From the NCBI RefSeq assembly GCF_018613755.1, contig NZ_JAGGPP010000019.1, forward strand, positions 62,001 to 126,000: a stretch of DNA of 64,000 bases, given 5' to 3'. A program made the translations under genes and the position numbers. A model generated the notes under the pieces. The model did no database searches, was not told the origin of the DNA, and worked only from the letters and a program-made list of their open reading frames with translations. The stretch is from Arthrobacter sp. ISL-72 (GTDB lineage Bacteria; Actinomycetota; Actinomycetes; Actinomycetales; Micrococcaceae). The stretch's first letter is position 1; each line of letters opens with the position of its first letter. Of this stretch, positions 36,282-46,303 are shown one piece after another.

Positions 36282-37709
36282 ATGCCTTCCACCCTCGTCT
36301 GGCTCCGCGATGACCTTCGACTCGACGACAACCCGGCGCTGGCAGACGCAGCTGAACTGGGCCATGCCCTCACCGTCCTGTACGTGCTGGACGAGGAGTC
36401 CGACTGTGTCAGGCCGCTGGGCGGGGCAGCAAATGGTGGCTGCATCATTCCCTGGCGGCCCTCGCCGCCAGTCTGGAAGCCGCGGGTTCGCGGCTCGTCC
36501 TGCGCCGGGGTGCCGCAGCCGGCATAGTCCAGGACGTCGCAGAGGCCACTGAAGCCACCCATCTCAGGTGGAACCGCAGGTACGGCGGCCCCGAACGCAG
36601 CATCGACGCCAGCGTCAAGGCCTGGGCCGCGGACAAGGGCCTTGATGCCGCCAGTTTTCAGGCCAGCCTCCTTTTCGAGCCGTGGACGGTCCGGACCGGA
36701 GCGCGCGGACCGTACAAGGTGTTTACGCCCTTCTGGCGTGCCTGCCTCGAGGGCGGCGAGCCTCGCATGCCCCTCGAGGCCCCGCAGAGCCTTCCCGAGC
36801 CAACGGCCAACACGGTCGGCGTCCTGCCGCCAAGCGATGACCAGGACAGCTGGGGACTGCTCCCCCACGGGCCGGACTGGAGCGGCGGGCTCGCGGAAGC
36901 CTGGACGCCCGGCGAAGAGGGCGCGCACGACCGCCTCGAGGACTTCCTGGACGGCCCTGTCGGGGACTATGGAACCGGCCGGGACCGGCCGGGAGTCGAA
37001 GGCACCAGCCGCCTTTCGCCCCACCTTCGCTTCGGCGAAATCAGCCCGTTCCGCGTCTGGCACGCGCTCCGTGAGCGCTTCCCGCGCCAGGCACCCGCCG
37101 ACGTCGGGATATTCCGCTCGGAACTGGGCTGGCGCGAGTTCTGCTGGCAGCTTCTGTACGAAAACCCGGCGCTGGCCACCCGGAACTACCGTCCCGAATT
37201 CGACCGCTTCGAGTGGCAAACGCCGTCGGATGTTGAGCTGAAAGCGTGGCAGCAGGGCCGCACAGGGTATCCGCTGGTGGACGCCGGAATGCGTCAGCTG
37301 TGCCAGACAGGCTGGATGGATGCACAACCGTGTCCGCATGGCGGCTGCATCGTTCCTGGTGAAGGACCTGCTGGCTGACTGGAGGCTGGGCGAGGCCTGG
37401 TTCTGGGACACCCTGGTGGCTGCCGACGCCGCCAGCAATCCGGCCAACTGGCAATGGGTGGCCGGATCCGGAGCGGATGCCTCCCCCTTTTTCCGGATCT
37501 TCAACCCCGTGACGCAGAGCAAGAAGTTCGACTCCGCGGGCCGCTACCTGCGGGAATTCCTACCGGAGCTCGCCGGAATGGATGACAAAAAGATCCATGA
37601 ACCTTGGAAAGCCCCGGAAGAAGCCGACGGCTATCCGGAGCCTGTAGTGGGGCTGGCGGAGTCGCGCGAGCGGGCACTTGGGACCTACCAGAGGCTCAAG
37701 GACAGCTGA
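36282..37709 (+). pseudogene. Deoxyribodipyrimidine photolyase, disrupted by two frameshifts
   Basis: Translation in pieces gives a full cryptochrome/photolyase. Frame 1 (36282 to about 36431) encodes the antenna-domain start MPSTLVWLRDDLRLDDNPAL. A second frame (about 36434 to 37318) encodes RWNRRYGG, GPYKVFTPFWRAC, SRLSPHLRFGEISP and GYPLVDAGMRQL. The first frame resumes (about 37323 to 37709) with VRMAAASFLVKDLL, WQWVAGSGADASPFFRIFNP and GRYLREFLPEL. One base is missing near 36432, where the family's xWWLHHSL segment begins. A GATG tandem duplication at 37315-37322 adds four bases, restoring the frame overall. The ORF as read stops at 36527, so no intact light-repair enzyme is made unless these are sequencing errors. 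Confidence 0.85.
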
Positions 37710-37744
37710 CGGCTCCCCGCGCTGTAGTCCCGGCAGCTTCCTGG

Positions 37745-38683
37745 TCAGCGGCTGCTGACCTTGCCCATCAGGGAGGCAATGGGGCTCAGGAAAAGCGGGC
37801 GGGCCAGGAACCACGCCGCGACCATCACGACGATGGACGCTGCGAAGATGCCGAAGCCGAGCCAGCTGACGTCGTCATTGGCGGCGTACATGTGGTTCAG
37901 GTTCCGGAGCACGCCGGTAGCGAGCACCAGGAAGACGTGCACCACGATGAAGGCCACAAAGTAGATCATCACCGGAAAGTGCACGGCGCGGGCGGCCTCG
38001 ATCGGGTAGGCCTTGTTCAACCCCTTGGCATTCTTGGGCCAGGCCGAGGACATCCGCAGCCCCGTGATGAAGGCCAGGGGCGCGGCGATGAAGACGGTGA
38101 TGAAGTACGTCAGCAGCTGCAGGGCGTTGTAGTTCACCCAGCCGTTCTCGGTGGGCCAGTTCAGTGAGGCGTACTGCAGCGCAGCCGAGAGCGCGTTGGG
38201 GAAGACATCCCAGCTGGTGGGCACGATCCGCGCCCACTGGCCTGTGGCGAAAAGGAGGATGGCAAACACAACGCCGTTGAGGATCCACAGTGTGTCGAGG
38301 ACGAGGTGGAACCAGATGGCAAGGCTGATCTTCGTGGGTGCGGTCCTGGTGCGGATCAGGCCCTTGTTGTTCCGGGTCCAGTAGGCAGCCGGGCGGGTCT
38401 GCGTGCGAACCTGCCACCCGGTACGGATGATCAGCAGCAAGAAGAAGCCGTTGAGGAAGTGTTGCCAGCCCAACCAGGCCGGGAAGCCCACGGGAGTACC
38501 CTCAGGCAGCCGTGAATGGCCCGGGTATGCCGCCAGGAAGTCCTGCACGCCGGCAAGCCCTGTGACCCACCTGGCGAGCAGCACCACGAGAAGCAGGGCA
38601 ACGAGCGCAGCGGGCACCGCCCAGTACAGTTTGGCCCACTTGCTCTTTGCAGTTCCGGACTTCTTCTTGGTTGGTAGTGACAT
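37745..38683 (-). CDS. Cytochrome b561-like / formate dehydrogenase gamma-type membrane protein
   Basis: The 312-residue protein has about five hydrophobic helices. Histidines in or next to helices could ligate haem: GWQHFLNGF, WFHLVLDTLW, AVHFPVMIYF and VVHVFLVLATG. This matches the cytochrome b subunits of formate dehydrogenases, hydrogenases or b561-type quinone redox proteins. No molybdopterin or hydrogenase subunit is adjacent, so its partner is unknown. The start is the ATG at 38683, with AGAGGAA about 11 bases upstream; the extra N-terminal codons in the longer frame are not family-like. Confidence 0.8.
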   Translation of the reverse strand: MSLPTKKKSGTAKSKWAKLYWAVPAALVALLLVVLLARWVTGLAGVQDFLAAYPGHSRLPEGTPVGFPAWLGWQHFLNGFFLLLIIRTGWQVRTQTRPAAYWTRNNKGLIRTRTAPTKISLAIWFHLVLDTLWILNGVVFAILLFATGQWARIVPTSWDVFPNALSAALQYASLNWPTENGWVNYNALQLLTYFITVFIAAPLAFITGLRMSSAWPKNAKGLNKAYPIEAARAVHFPVMIYFVAFIVVHVFLVLATGVLRNLNHMYAANDDVSWLGFGIFAASIVVMVAAWFLARPLFLSPIASLMGKVSSR

Positions 38684-38999
38684 CGAACAGCATTCCTCTC
38701 GAGAATGATCGACTAGTAACGTGGGCGGATCCATCCCTGCCGGGCTGCACCGGCAGGAGCGCCGACTGGGTTAAGCGCGCCTTAATAGCTTGAATCATGA
38801 ACGGCGGAAGAGCGAACCCGTGCGCGGCTAGGGTCATGCCCCGCAACATAAGATCCGTTCCCTGGAAACAACCGCCTGCCATTGCGGTACATCGTTGAAC
38901 AGCCTCGTGGCTCAGCGGTGTTGCCTCCGGAAATGAGAATACTAGGAAATGCTAGTAGTTGGGGAGGCCCGGGCAATGTCCGATGCCGGCAACGAGAAA
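38684..38999. other. Intergenic region, nothing recognised
   Basis: These 316 bases separate the cytochrome-b-like gene from the tRNA terminator. They should contain the promoter of the leftward cytochrome gene. I see no gene, RNA fold or convincing promoter boxes. A short CTAGTA-type sequence recurs (about 38711 and 38951), without obvious meaning. Confidence 0.4.
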
Positions 39000-39031
39000 G
39001 GCCCTGGCCGGGATACTTCCCGGCCAGGGCC
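39000..39031 (-). terminator. Terminator after the first initiator tRNA gene
   Basis: A 14-bp perfect stem (GGCCCTGGCCGGGA with its complement, loop of 4) is followed by TTTCTC on the minus strand. It lies ten bases past the tRNA 3' end. Confidence 0.85.
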
Positions 39032-39040
39032 TTCATATAG

Positions 39041-39114
39041 TTGCGGGGACAGGATTTGAACCTGTGACCTCTGGGTTATGAGCCCAGCGAGCTACCGAAC
39101 TGCTCCACCCCGCG
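39041..39114 (-). tRNA. tRNA-fMet (initiator, CAT anticodon), copy 1
   Basis: The minus strand reads CGCGGGGTGGAGCAG at the 5' end, the anticodon arm GGGCTCATAACCC, the T arm GGTTCAAATCC and the acceptor end CCCCGCAA. Two initiator marks are present: the unpaired C1-A72 at the top of the acceptor stem and three consecutive G-C pairs in the anticodon stem. The 3' CCA is not encoded. The 74-base sequence is identical to copy 2. Confidence 0.95.
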
Positions 39115-39247
39115 TCGCTTGATAAACACTACCCTACTTTTCCGACCGTCCCGACCACTCCCCGTTCGGACCGCCGGTGGACTGCCGGCGGACTCCCCGA
39201 ACCAGTGTTCCGTCCGGAGGGAAATCCGGCTCGGACGGCAGCAAAGC

Positions 39248-39286
39248 AAAAAGTCCGGAATTCCCTTGCGGGAATTCCGGACTTTT
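39248..39286 (-). terminator. Terminator after the second initiator tRNA gene
   Basis: A 17-bp perfect A/T-closed stem (AAAAGTCCGGAATTCCC and its complement, loop GCAA on the minus strand) ends in TTTTT. It lies between the two tRNA genes and would stop transcription of copy 2 before copy 1, making them separate units. Confidence 0.88.
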
Positions 39287-39293
39287 CCTTCAG

Positions 39294-39367
39294 TTGCGGG
39301 GACAGGATTTGAACCTGTGACCTCTGGGTTATGAGCCCAGCGAGCTACCGAACTGCTCCACCCCGCG
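39294..39367 (-). tRNA. tRNA-fMet (initiator, CAT anticodon), copy 2
   Basis: This is the same 74-base sequence as copy 1, with C1-A72 mismatch and GGG/CCC anticodon stem. Flanking identity extends only a few bases beyond the gene. The 5' side faces the UPF0182 terminator, so its promoter should lie in 39368-39498. Confidence 0.95.
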
Positions 39368-39498
39368 TCGCAAGAACAACATTACCCGCCGGTGAACTTC
39401 AGACCAAATTGAGGGGACGTGATCTGTGTCTCGGCCTGCCGGGATGGCCTCCCGGCAAGCCACATACTCCCGAAGTCGCTGCTTTTCGGGGGTACGGC

Positions 39499-39540
39499 AA
39501 AAGCCGGCTCCCCTGTCCTCGCGGAAGGGGAACCGGCCTT
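39499..39540 (-). terminator. Terminator after the UPF0182 gene
   Basis: The arms AAGGCCGGTTCCCCT and AGGGGAGCCGGCTTTT (minus strand) pair around a GC-rich loop, with one mismatch. They lie about 40 bases past the stop codon of the UPF0182 gene. Confidence 0.75.
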
Positions 39541-39577
39541 CTTTCACCTGCTTTTAGCTGTCCGGTTTAGCCGCGGG

Positions 39578-42500
39578 TTAGCTGCTTGGCGAGGGCGACG
39601 GCGTCGCGGCGGCCGACGGGTTGGCTGTGGGGGCCGGCGTGGGAGAAGCACCTTCAACGCCGAGCTTGGCTTCGGCGTCGATCGCCTTCTGCAGAGCGGC
39701 GGACAGCTTCTTCTGCTGCTCGCCGTAGGCCGCGAAGTCACCCTTGGCCAGGGCCTCCTGGCCTGCCCGGATGGCCGCGTTGGCCTCGTCCAGGGCCGCC
39801 TTCAGCTCCGCCTTGGCGTCCGTGCCGCCGGTGGCCGGCGGCGCTGTGCCGCCACCAGTCGTCGGAGGCGTCTGGCCGTTGTTGGCTGAGTCACCGGCCG
39901 TGGCTCCCGAATTGCCGCCGAAGAGCTGGTTCAGCGCATCATCAAGCGTCGGCGCGAAGCCGATCTTGTCGCCGAACGCCACCAGCACGCGCTGGAGCGT
40001 GGGGTACGACGTTTCGCCCGTGGACCGCAGGTAGACGGGCTGGACGTACAACAGACCGCCGCCCACCGGGAGGGTCAGCAGGTTGCCGTTCAGGACAGCG
40101 GACGCGCCCTGCCGGAGCAGGTTCAGGGCCTGGGACACTGTGGGGTCCGAGTTGAACTTGTTCTGGGCCTGGCCCGGGCCGGGAACCTGGGCCTCCGGCG
40201 GAATCTGCAGTAACCTGAGCTGCCCGTAGCTTTCGGCCTTGACGCCCTTCTGGTTACCGGCGTCTGAGTCCGCGGCGAGGAATCCGTAAAGCACGTTCCG
40301 GGCTGTGCCGTTGACCACCTGCGGAATGAACGAGGACGTCAGCTGGAACGCGGGCTTGTCCTGGTCAGGCATCTGCAGGGACATGTAGAACGGCGGCTGC
40401 TTGACCTCTTCCTTGACCGTGGGATCGTTCGGCACGGACCAGGCGTCATTGTTCGTGTAGAAGTTGTCCGGCTGGGTGACGTGGTAGCGGCCCAGCAGTT
40501 CGCGCTGGACCTTGAACAGGTCCTCGGGGTAGCGGACGTGGCTCATGAGCGCGCCGGACATCTCCGAGTAGGGCTTCAACGATGTCGGGAAGATGTTCTG
40601 CCAGGCCTTCAGTACCGGGTCCTGGTCGTCCCAGGCGTACAGGGTTACCGAGCCGTCGTACGCGTCAACCGTCGCCTTCACGGAGTTACGGATGTAGTTC
40701 ACCGAGCTGTTGGGCAGGGCCACGGTGCGCCCGGCCGTAGTCTGTGAATCTGCCGTCGCGGCGGAAAGTTGCTCCTGCTGCGAGTACGGGTAGTACTGGC
40801 TCGTGGTGTAGCCGTCCACGATCCACTTCACCCGGCCGTCCACCACTGCCGGGTAGGCGTTGCCGTCGACGGTGAGGTAGGGCGCAACCTTTTCAACGCG
40901 GTCCCGCGGATTGCGGTCGTAGAGGATCTGCGATTCCGCGTTCACGCCGTCGGACAGCAGGAGGTCCGAGGACTGGAACTTGATGGCGTAGAGGACCTTG
41001 TTGAAGAAGCTGCCGACGTTCGGCCCGCCGTTGCCGGTGAAGGTGTACTGGGTCTCGCCGTCGCCTTCCTTGCCGGCGGGGCGGTCCTGTTCGCGGTGCT
41101 GGGAACCGTCCGGGGCTCCGACGATGGAGTATTCGGGCGAGTTTTCGCCGAAGTAGATCCTGGGCTGGTAGCTGGAATCGTTGCCAAGGACGCCGGTGGA
41201 CGGAATGCCGGCCTGCAGGAACTCAGGCTTTCCGTCTGCTGTGAACTTGTTGCCCTTGGCCGCCACTACGCCGTAACCGTGCGTGTAGACCACGTGCCGG
41301 TTCAGCCAGGACTGCTGGTTGGCGCTGAGGCCGTCCGGGTTCAGCTCGCGGACGGCGATCACGGTGTCCTGGACCTTGCCGTCAACTTCGTACCGGTCCA
41401 CGTTCAGGGCGCTCGGGAACTGGTAGTAAGGCCGGTACTGCTCCAACTGGGAGAACGCGTCCGAAATCAGGTTCGGGTCCAGGAGCCGGATGTTGGCGGT
41501 GGTCTGGGCGTCCGGGGCCAGGGCGCCGGTGGTCGCATTCGTGGTGGCGTTATACCGATCTTCCTGTACCTTATCCAGGCCGTAGGCGGAGCGGGTCATG
41601 CTGATGTTCCGCTCGATGAACGGCTTTTCCAGGGTCTGTTCGGACGGGCGCACCTGGAACTGCTGGATGACCCACGGGTAGACGCCGCCGGCCAGGATGG
41701 AGGTAATGACCAGCATTGCCGTGCCGATCACGGGCAGGCGCCATTTGCCGATCACGGCCGCAATGATGAACAGGATGGCCACCAGCGCGGCGGCAACAGC
41801 CAGGATCGACTTGGTGGGGATGACGGCGTTGACGTCCGTGTAGAGTGCGCCGGACCAGCGTCCGTTGCTGTTCTGCACCGCGGAATAGCGGTCCAGCCAG
41901 AAGTTCACGCCGAGCAGCAGCAGGAAGACTGCGCCGGTGACGGCGAGGTGGATCTGGGCGGCACGGCTGGTGAACATGCCGCGTTCCATGATCCGGATGC
42001 TGCCGTACAGGTAGTGCGTGAGAATGCCCGCAATGCCTGCAACCACAGTGACGCTGATGAGGAAGCCCGTGATGAAACCGAGGAAAGGCAGGGTCATCAG
42101 GTAGAAGCTGATGTCCAGGTGGAACTGCGGATCGTTCTGGCCGAACTGCTCCTGGTTAAAGAACAGCAGCACTTTCTGCCATTGACTGGCGGCGGCACTT
42201 CCTGCGAAGAGGCCGAACAGCACCGGGAGTCCGACCATGACAACCCTGCGGACGGGTTCCAGCTGGGCCTGGTAGCGGTTCAGGTTGTCCCTGATCTCGG
42301 AGTCCGGGGCGTAGACAGGACGCGCATGGTACGCAATGCGGATGGCATAGAACATCGCCAGGAACATCAGCGCGAAGCCGATCAGGAAGATGACAATCCG
42401 GGCAAGGTTCTCCGTGAGGAAGACTTCGAAGAACCCGAGCTGCTGGTACCAGAGAACATCGGTCCATACGTTGGCGAAGAAGATGAATCCGACCACAACC

Positions 42501-42586
42501 AGTGCTACGACGATCAACGTCGGCGTCAAGGCACCTCGCCTTGGCTGGGGTCTTCCGGGCGGAGTGGAGCTGGCAGGACGGGACAA
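39578..42586 (-). CDS. UPF0182 family large membrane protein
   Basis: The 1002-residue protein has seven N-terminal hydrophobic helices within about the first 310 residues (including [19 protein letters not shown] and [19 protein letters not shown]). A very large extracytoplasmic domain follows (about 320-900), with the UPF0182 segments [15 protein letters not shown] and [17 protein letters not shown] [16 protein letters not shown]. The acidic/Ala tail is low complexity. Function is unknown. The start is TTG with GAGGT upstream. In mycobacteria the homologue (Rv3193c, from memory) also neighbours the PDZ protease and DUF2342 genes, as here. Confidence 0.92.
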   Translation of the reverse strand: MSRPASSTPPGRPQPRRGALTPTLIVVALVVVGFIFFANVWTDVLWYQQLGFFEVFLTENLARIVIFLIGFALMFLAMFYAIRIAYHARPVYAPDSEIRDNLNRYQAQLEPVRRVVMVGLPVLFGLFAGSAAASQWQKVLLFFNQEQFGQNDPQFHLDISFYLMTLPFLGFITGFLISVTVVAGIAGILTHYLYGSIRIMERGMFTSRAAQIHLAVTGAVFLLLLGVNFWLDRYSAVQNSNGRWSGALYTDVNAVIPTKSILAVAAALVAILFIIAAVIGKWRLPVIGTAMLVITSILAGGVYPWVIQQFQVRPSEQTLEKPFIERNISMTRSAYGLDKVQEDRYNATTNATTGALAPDAQTTANIRLLDPNLISDAFSQLEQYRPYYQFPSALNVDRYEVDGKVQDTVIAVRELNPDGLSANQQSWLNRHVVYTHGYGVVAAKGNKFTADGKPEFLQAGIPSTGVLGNDSSYQPRIYFGENSPEYSIVGAPDGSQHREQDRPAGKEGDGETQYTFTGNGGPNVGSFFNKVLYAIKFQSSDLLLSDGVNAESQILYDRNPRDRVEKVAPYLTVDGNAYPAVVDGRVKWIVDGYTTSQYYPYSQQEQLSAATADSQTTAGRTVALPNSSVNYIRNSVKATVDAYDGSVTLYAWDDQDPVLKAWQNIFPTSLKPYSEMSGALMSHVRYPEDLFKVQRELLGRYHVTQPDNFYTNNDAWSVPNDPTVKEEVKQPPFYMSLQMPDQDKPAFQLTSSFIPQVVNGTARNVLYGFLAADSDAGNQKGVKAESYGQLRLLQIPPEAQVPGPGQAQNKFNSDPTVSQALNLLRQGASAVLNGNLLTLPVGGGLLYVQPVYLRSTGETSYPTLQRVLVAFGDKIGFAPTLDDALNQLFGGNSGATAGDSANNGQTPPTTGGGTAPPATGGTDAKAELKAALDEANAAIRAGQEALAKGDFAAYGEQQKKLSAALQKAIDAEAKLGVEGASPTPAPTANPSAAATPSPSPSS

Positions 42587-42746
42587 ACTCGGTACCTCAT
42601 AGCTGGTTGTCTGTAGCTGGTCTTGTCAAAAATCAGAGTGCGCGTGATGTTGTGATGCTCGGACCGGCGCATCACCCCGGATGCGGGGCGCAACGCCAGC
42701 CAATAGGTGCCACGAGTGGCAGTGATGCTTAGTTCCTGCAATTAGT

Positions 42747-43907
42747 CTAGTTGCTGGTGCAGGTGGGAAGTCCGGAGATGTCGCCGCCGGAACCGACCAC
42801 GCTGACGGCCTCGCGTGCCTCGGCCAGGTTCTCGACTTTGACCACCTGCAGGCCCTCCGGAATGTGACCCACCACTTCTGCGCAATTGGCCGCGGGGGCG
42901 AGGAAAACCGCCGCGCCGTCCGCCCTGGCGCCGTACATCTTCTGCCCGATCCCCCCGATGGATCCGACGATGCCGTCGGGCGTGATGGTGCCGGTTCCGG
43001 CGACGTGTTTTCCGCCGGTCAGGTCCCCCGGCGTGACGGTGTCGATGATCCCCAGGGCGAACATCATGCCGGCGCTGGGCCCGCCCACCTTGTCGAGTGA
43101 GATTTTGACGTCGAAAGGGAACTTGAATTCGTACTGAAGCAGCACGCCCAGGATGAACTTGCCGGCGGCGTTCTCGGTGGGGGTGATGGTTTCCGTGACG
43201 GCAGCGCCGTCGCGGGCAACGACGACGGTGGCGGGGTTTCCCTTTCCGGCGGCCAGTTCCTCCTGGACAACGCCGAGCGACGTCACAGGCTTGCCGTTGA
43301 CGGTGGAAAACACGTCACCGGCCTGGAGTTTGCCGGCAGAAGCCGACTGGTCCGCAAGATCCGCCACCAGCAGCTTCTGCTCAAAGGGGATGCCGAGTTC
43401 TTTCAGGGCCGAAGCGGTGGCGTTCTCCTGGGAGGTCGCCATCGCCACGGCACTCTCCTGCTGGGACACCTCTTTCGTGATGCCGCTGGGGAAGATGAGC
43501 TCTTCCGGATAGACCGCCTTGGATTTGTCCAGCCATGCGCTAAAGGCTTCGAAGACGCTGACGGGACCGTTGGGTCCGCCATCGACGTAGACGGTGGTGA
43601 GATCGAGGTTCCCCTTGGCCGGAAAAGTTTCGCGGCCCGTCACGCTGATCACCGGGTGACCGTTGTCATTGGCAAGGGTATTGAACGTGGGCCCGGGTGA
43701 TTCCACGACATAGGGCACGGGCAGGCTGGCGGCGGTGATGCCAAACGCGAGTGCCAGCAACCCGGAGGCCACCATGGCCGGGTAGCGGTTGTCGCGTGCT
43801 TTGGCACGGGATGTGGACCGGCGTGAGCGCCGGCCACGGACGGTCCTGTCGCCGCTTCCCGGATCCGCGGGATCGCCCGGAACCTGGTCACCCTGGGTGA
43901 TTGTCAA
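42747..43907 (-). CDS. Membrane-anchored PDZ/Lon-like (S16) serine protease
   Basis: The 386-residue protein has a short basic cytoplasmic head, one membrane helix (about residues 45-65, VASGLLALAFGITAASLPV), a PDZ domain (about 170-235, ADLADQSASAGKLQAGDVFSTVNG in parts) and a C-terminal Lon-type proteolytic domain. The Ser-Lys dyad is visible: Ser in GGPSAGMMFALG and Lys in IGGIGQKMYGA. Start choice: TTG 43907, preceded by GAGAGGTCC; the frame upstream to 44171 runs into the divergent gene and was rejected. It is probably an envelope quality-control protease. Confidence 0.88.
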   Translation of the reverse strand: MTITQGDQVPGDPADPGSGDRTVRGRRSRRSTSRAKARDNRYPAMVASGLLALAFGITAASLPVPYVVESPGPTFNTLANDNGHPVISVTGRETFPAKGNLDLTTVYVDGGPNGPVSVFEAFSAWLDKSKAVYPEELIFPSGITKEVSQQESAVAMATSQENATASALKELGIPFEQKLLVADLADQSASAGKLQAGDVFSTVNGKPVTSLGVVQEELAAGKGNPATVVVARDGAAVTETITPTENAAGKFILGVLLQYEFKFPFDVKISLDKVGGPSAGMMFALGIIDTVTPGDLTGGKHVAGTGTITPDGIVGSIGGIGQKMYGARADGAAVFLAPAANCAEVVGHIPEGLQVVKVENLAEAREAVSVVGSGGDISGLPTCTSN

Positions 43908-44127
43908 TGAAGGACCTCTCCGTACCTGCGCCCGCGGACGCGGCAGTGTGGCTGAACCGGGTCGCAATGACGGCAGCCCGCAAATATTCCGATTACTAAC
44001 AGTACGCGTTGCGGGGGCCGGGGGCGCTCTTTGCCTACAGCGAACGGGGCTGGATTCGGCAGACAGCCGCCGACGCCCCGGGGTACCGTGAAGGTGATCA
44101 ACAGTCACACCGACGATCGGCGGGATC

Positions 44128-45642
44128 ATGACCTCCAACCCACTCAATCCGTCCAATGGCGACGACGACACCCCTAAGGATCCGCTTGCGGAAATGCTTC
44201 AAAACCTCATGGGTGGCAAGGGCATGGGTGGCATAGACCCCGCTGAACTGGCCAAGGCCGCGGGGCTTCCCAACGACCCGAATCTTCTGGCGCAGATGTT
44301 CTCGCAAGTGCAGGCCATGATGAGCGCGCCCTCCGAGGGACCCGTCAACTGGCAGCTTGCCCATGAGAACGCGCGGCGCGTGGCGGCAAGCGGCTCCGAC
44401 CCCTCCGTCACGGCGCAGCAGTCGCGTGAGATCGATGAGGCGCTGCGGCTGGCCGAGCTGTGGCTTGACCAGGTCACGGAGCTCCCGGCAACCGGCCTGA
44501 TCGGCCGGGCCTGGTCCCGTGCGGAGTGGGTCGAAGAAACACTGGGCACCTGGAAGCGGCTTACCGAACCGGTGGCCAACAGCATTGCAAACGCGCTGTC
44601 CACCGCGATGACCGAGCAGATGCCTGAGGAGATGAAGTCCATGATGGGCGGCGCCTCGTCCATGCTGCAGAACATGGGCGGAGCCATTTTCGGGATGCAG
44701 CTTGGCCAGGCAATTGGAGCCCTTTCCGCGGAAGTTGTGAGCTCGACTGACATCGGCGTGCCGCTGGCCGACCTCGAAATGGCCCTGCTCCCGGCCAACG
44801 TGGCCAAGTTCGGCGAAGGCCTGAGCCTGCCCGAGAACGACATCCGGCTTTTCCTGGCCGTGCGGGAGGCAGCCCATGCCCGGCTTTTCGTCCAGGTCCC
44901 CTGGCTCCGCGGCCACCTCCTGGGTGCCATCGAGGCGTATGCCCGGGGCATCCACATCGACACCTCCAAGATCGAGGAACTCGCCAGGGAGATCGATCCC
45001 AGCAACCCCGAGGGAATTCAGGAGGCGCTCTCCCAGGGCGTTTTCATGCCCCAGCGGACCCCCGCCCAGGAACAGGCACTGGAGAAACTCGAAACGGCGC
45101 TGGCCCTGGTGGAAGGCTGGGTTGATGAACTGACGGCGGCAGCGACGGAGAAGTTCCTGCCCTCAGCGTCGGCGCTGCGCGAGACGGTACGGCGGCGCCG
45201 GGCAACGGGCGGCCCGGCCGAACACGCATTTTCGTCCCTCGTGGGGCTCGAACTTCGCCCCCGCCGCCTCCGCGAAGCTGCGACGTTGTGGGCCTCCCTC
45301 AAGGAGGAACGCGGCACCGAAGGCCGTGACGCCGTCTGGCACCATCCCGACCTCCTGCCCACCGGCGAGGACCTGGACGATCCCCAGGGCTTCAGTGCAC
45401 GGCGCAAACTCGCTGAAGCGAGCGATACCGAAGTGGATGACGCCCTGCAGAAGCTGTTGAACGGCGGGTTCGATGAACCGGCCGCCGATGCAGAAGGTTC
45501 AGGCGCAGAAGGTTCAGGCGCAGATGGTTCAGGCAAGGACGACGACGGTCCGGCCACCGGGGAGGGTTCTGCCACCGAGGAAGACAAGGGCACCGACGAC
45601 GGTCAGGGCACCGAGGACGACGGCGGGACTCCGAAAGCCTGA
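44128..45642 (+). CDS. DUF2342 'zinc-dependent metalloprotease' family protein
   Basis: The 504-residue protein belongs to the actinobacterial DUF2342 family: WQLAHENARRVAA, LRLAELWLDQVTELP, IFGMQLGQAIGALS and PANVAKFGEGLSLPENDIRLFLAVREAAHARLF (in parts). Although the family is annotated as a zinc protease, no HExxH is present; the equivalent segment reads REAAHAR (H250), so activity is doubtful. The C-terminal 70 residues are acidic, with a 15-base repeat coding for AEGSG units. It is divergent from the PDZ/Lon gene. Confidence 0.88.
   Translation: MTSNPLNPSNGDDDTPKDPLAEMLQNLMGGKGMGGIDPAELAKAAGLPNDPNLLAQMFSQVQAMMSAPSEGPVNWQLAHENARRVAASGSDPSVTAQQSREIDEALRLAELWLDQVTELPATGLIGRAWSRAEWVEETLGTWKRLTEPVANSIANALSTAMTEQMPEEMKSMMGGASSMLQNMGGAIFGMQLGQAIGALSAEVVSSTDIGVPLADLEMALLPANVAKFGEGLSLPENDIRLFLAVREAAHARLFVQVPWLRGHLLGAIEAYARGIHIDTSKIEELAREIDPSNPEGIQEALSQGVFMPQRTPAQEQALEKLETALALVEGWVDELTAAATEKFLPSASALRETVRRRRATGGPAEHAFSSLVGLELRPRRLREAATLWASLKEERGTEGRDAVWHHPDLLPTGEDLDDPQGFSARRKLAEASDTEVDDALQKLLNGGFDEPAADAEGSGAEGSGADGSGKDDDGPATGEGSATEEDKGTDDGQGTEDDGGTPKA
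45490..45534 (+). repeat. Three 15-bp tandem repeats in the acidic tail
   Basis: The unit GCAGAAGGTTCAGGC occurs at 45490-45504 and 45505-45519, with one base changed at 45520-45534. It is in frame and encodes AEGSG, AEGSG, ADGSG. Confidence 0.9.
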
Positions 45643-45667
45643 CGCCCCGGCCGGGCACTGACGCACT

Positions 45668-46303
45668 TCAGCCGAGCACTGACGGAACTCCGGTTTCGTC
45701 GGTGCTCGTGCTTTCTCCGTCGGCGTCCGGCGGCATGCCCCGCGAGGTGGCGAAAGCTACGCCCTCGAGGAACGCCTTGGCCCGTTGCGTTTCGGGGTAC
45801 GCGTCCAGGAGGCGCCAAAACGCGGCGTTATGTCCTGCAACCAGCAGGTGGGCGAGCTCGTGCAGCAGAACATAGTCGACCACCCACTGCGGCATGGGCC
45901 TCAGCTTGTCCGAGAGCCTGATGGTTCCATCAGCCGGCGTTGCCGAGCCCCAGCGGGAATTCTGGTTGCTGACCCAGCGCACGGATGATGGAACGGCCCG
46001 CCCGCCCAAGTACTTGTTCGACAGCTCAGCCGCGTGTGCCTCGAGTGCGGCGTCCGTGGCCGGACGGCGCCGTCCTTCGCTGCGCGATCGCCGGGCGCCC
46101 TGCAGGCGGAGTTTCTCCAGCATTCGGTGGACCCACTCGCTTTCCTGCGCCTTGCTGAAGTGCGCGGGGATGGCGACTACTGCCGTGCCGTTCTCCCAGA
46201 ACGCGGCCACAGTCCGGCGGCGGCGTGCGGAGCGCCGCACCACCACCGGGGCGCCGTCGTGGGTTGTCAGCGGAATCGCTTCCCGCTTGGGACCTGCGGC
46301 CAT
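45668..46303 (-). CDS. YgjP-like (DUF45) zinc metallopeptidase
   Basis: The 211-residue protein carries LLHELAHLLVAGHNAAFW near residues 150-167, where HELAH is the zinc motif and the later His (in GHNAAFW) is typical of YgjP/SprT-like proteins. SNQNSRWGSATPADGTIRLSDKL upstream is the other family hallmark. No signal peptide is present, so it is cytosolic. Its ATG overlaps the uvrD2 stop by one base (TGATG), so translation is coupled to the helicase. Substrates are unknown. Confidence 0.88.
   Translation of the reverse strand: MAAGPKREAIPLTTHDGAPVVVRRSARRRRTVAAFWENGTAVVAIPAHFSKAQESEWVHRMLEKLRLQGARRSRSEGRRRPATDAALEAHAAELSNKYLGGRAVPSSVRWVSNQNSRWGSATPADGTIRLSDKLRPMPQWVVDYVLLHELAHLLVAGHNAAFWRLLDAYPETQRAKAFLEGVAFATSRGMPPDADGESTSTDETGVPSVLG

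Noticed and set aside
40769..42616. 615-codon open frame on the plus strand
   Set aside because: It is the antisense shadow of the UPF0182 gene, which has clear membrane helices and family segments.
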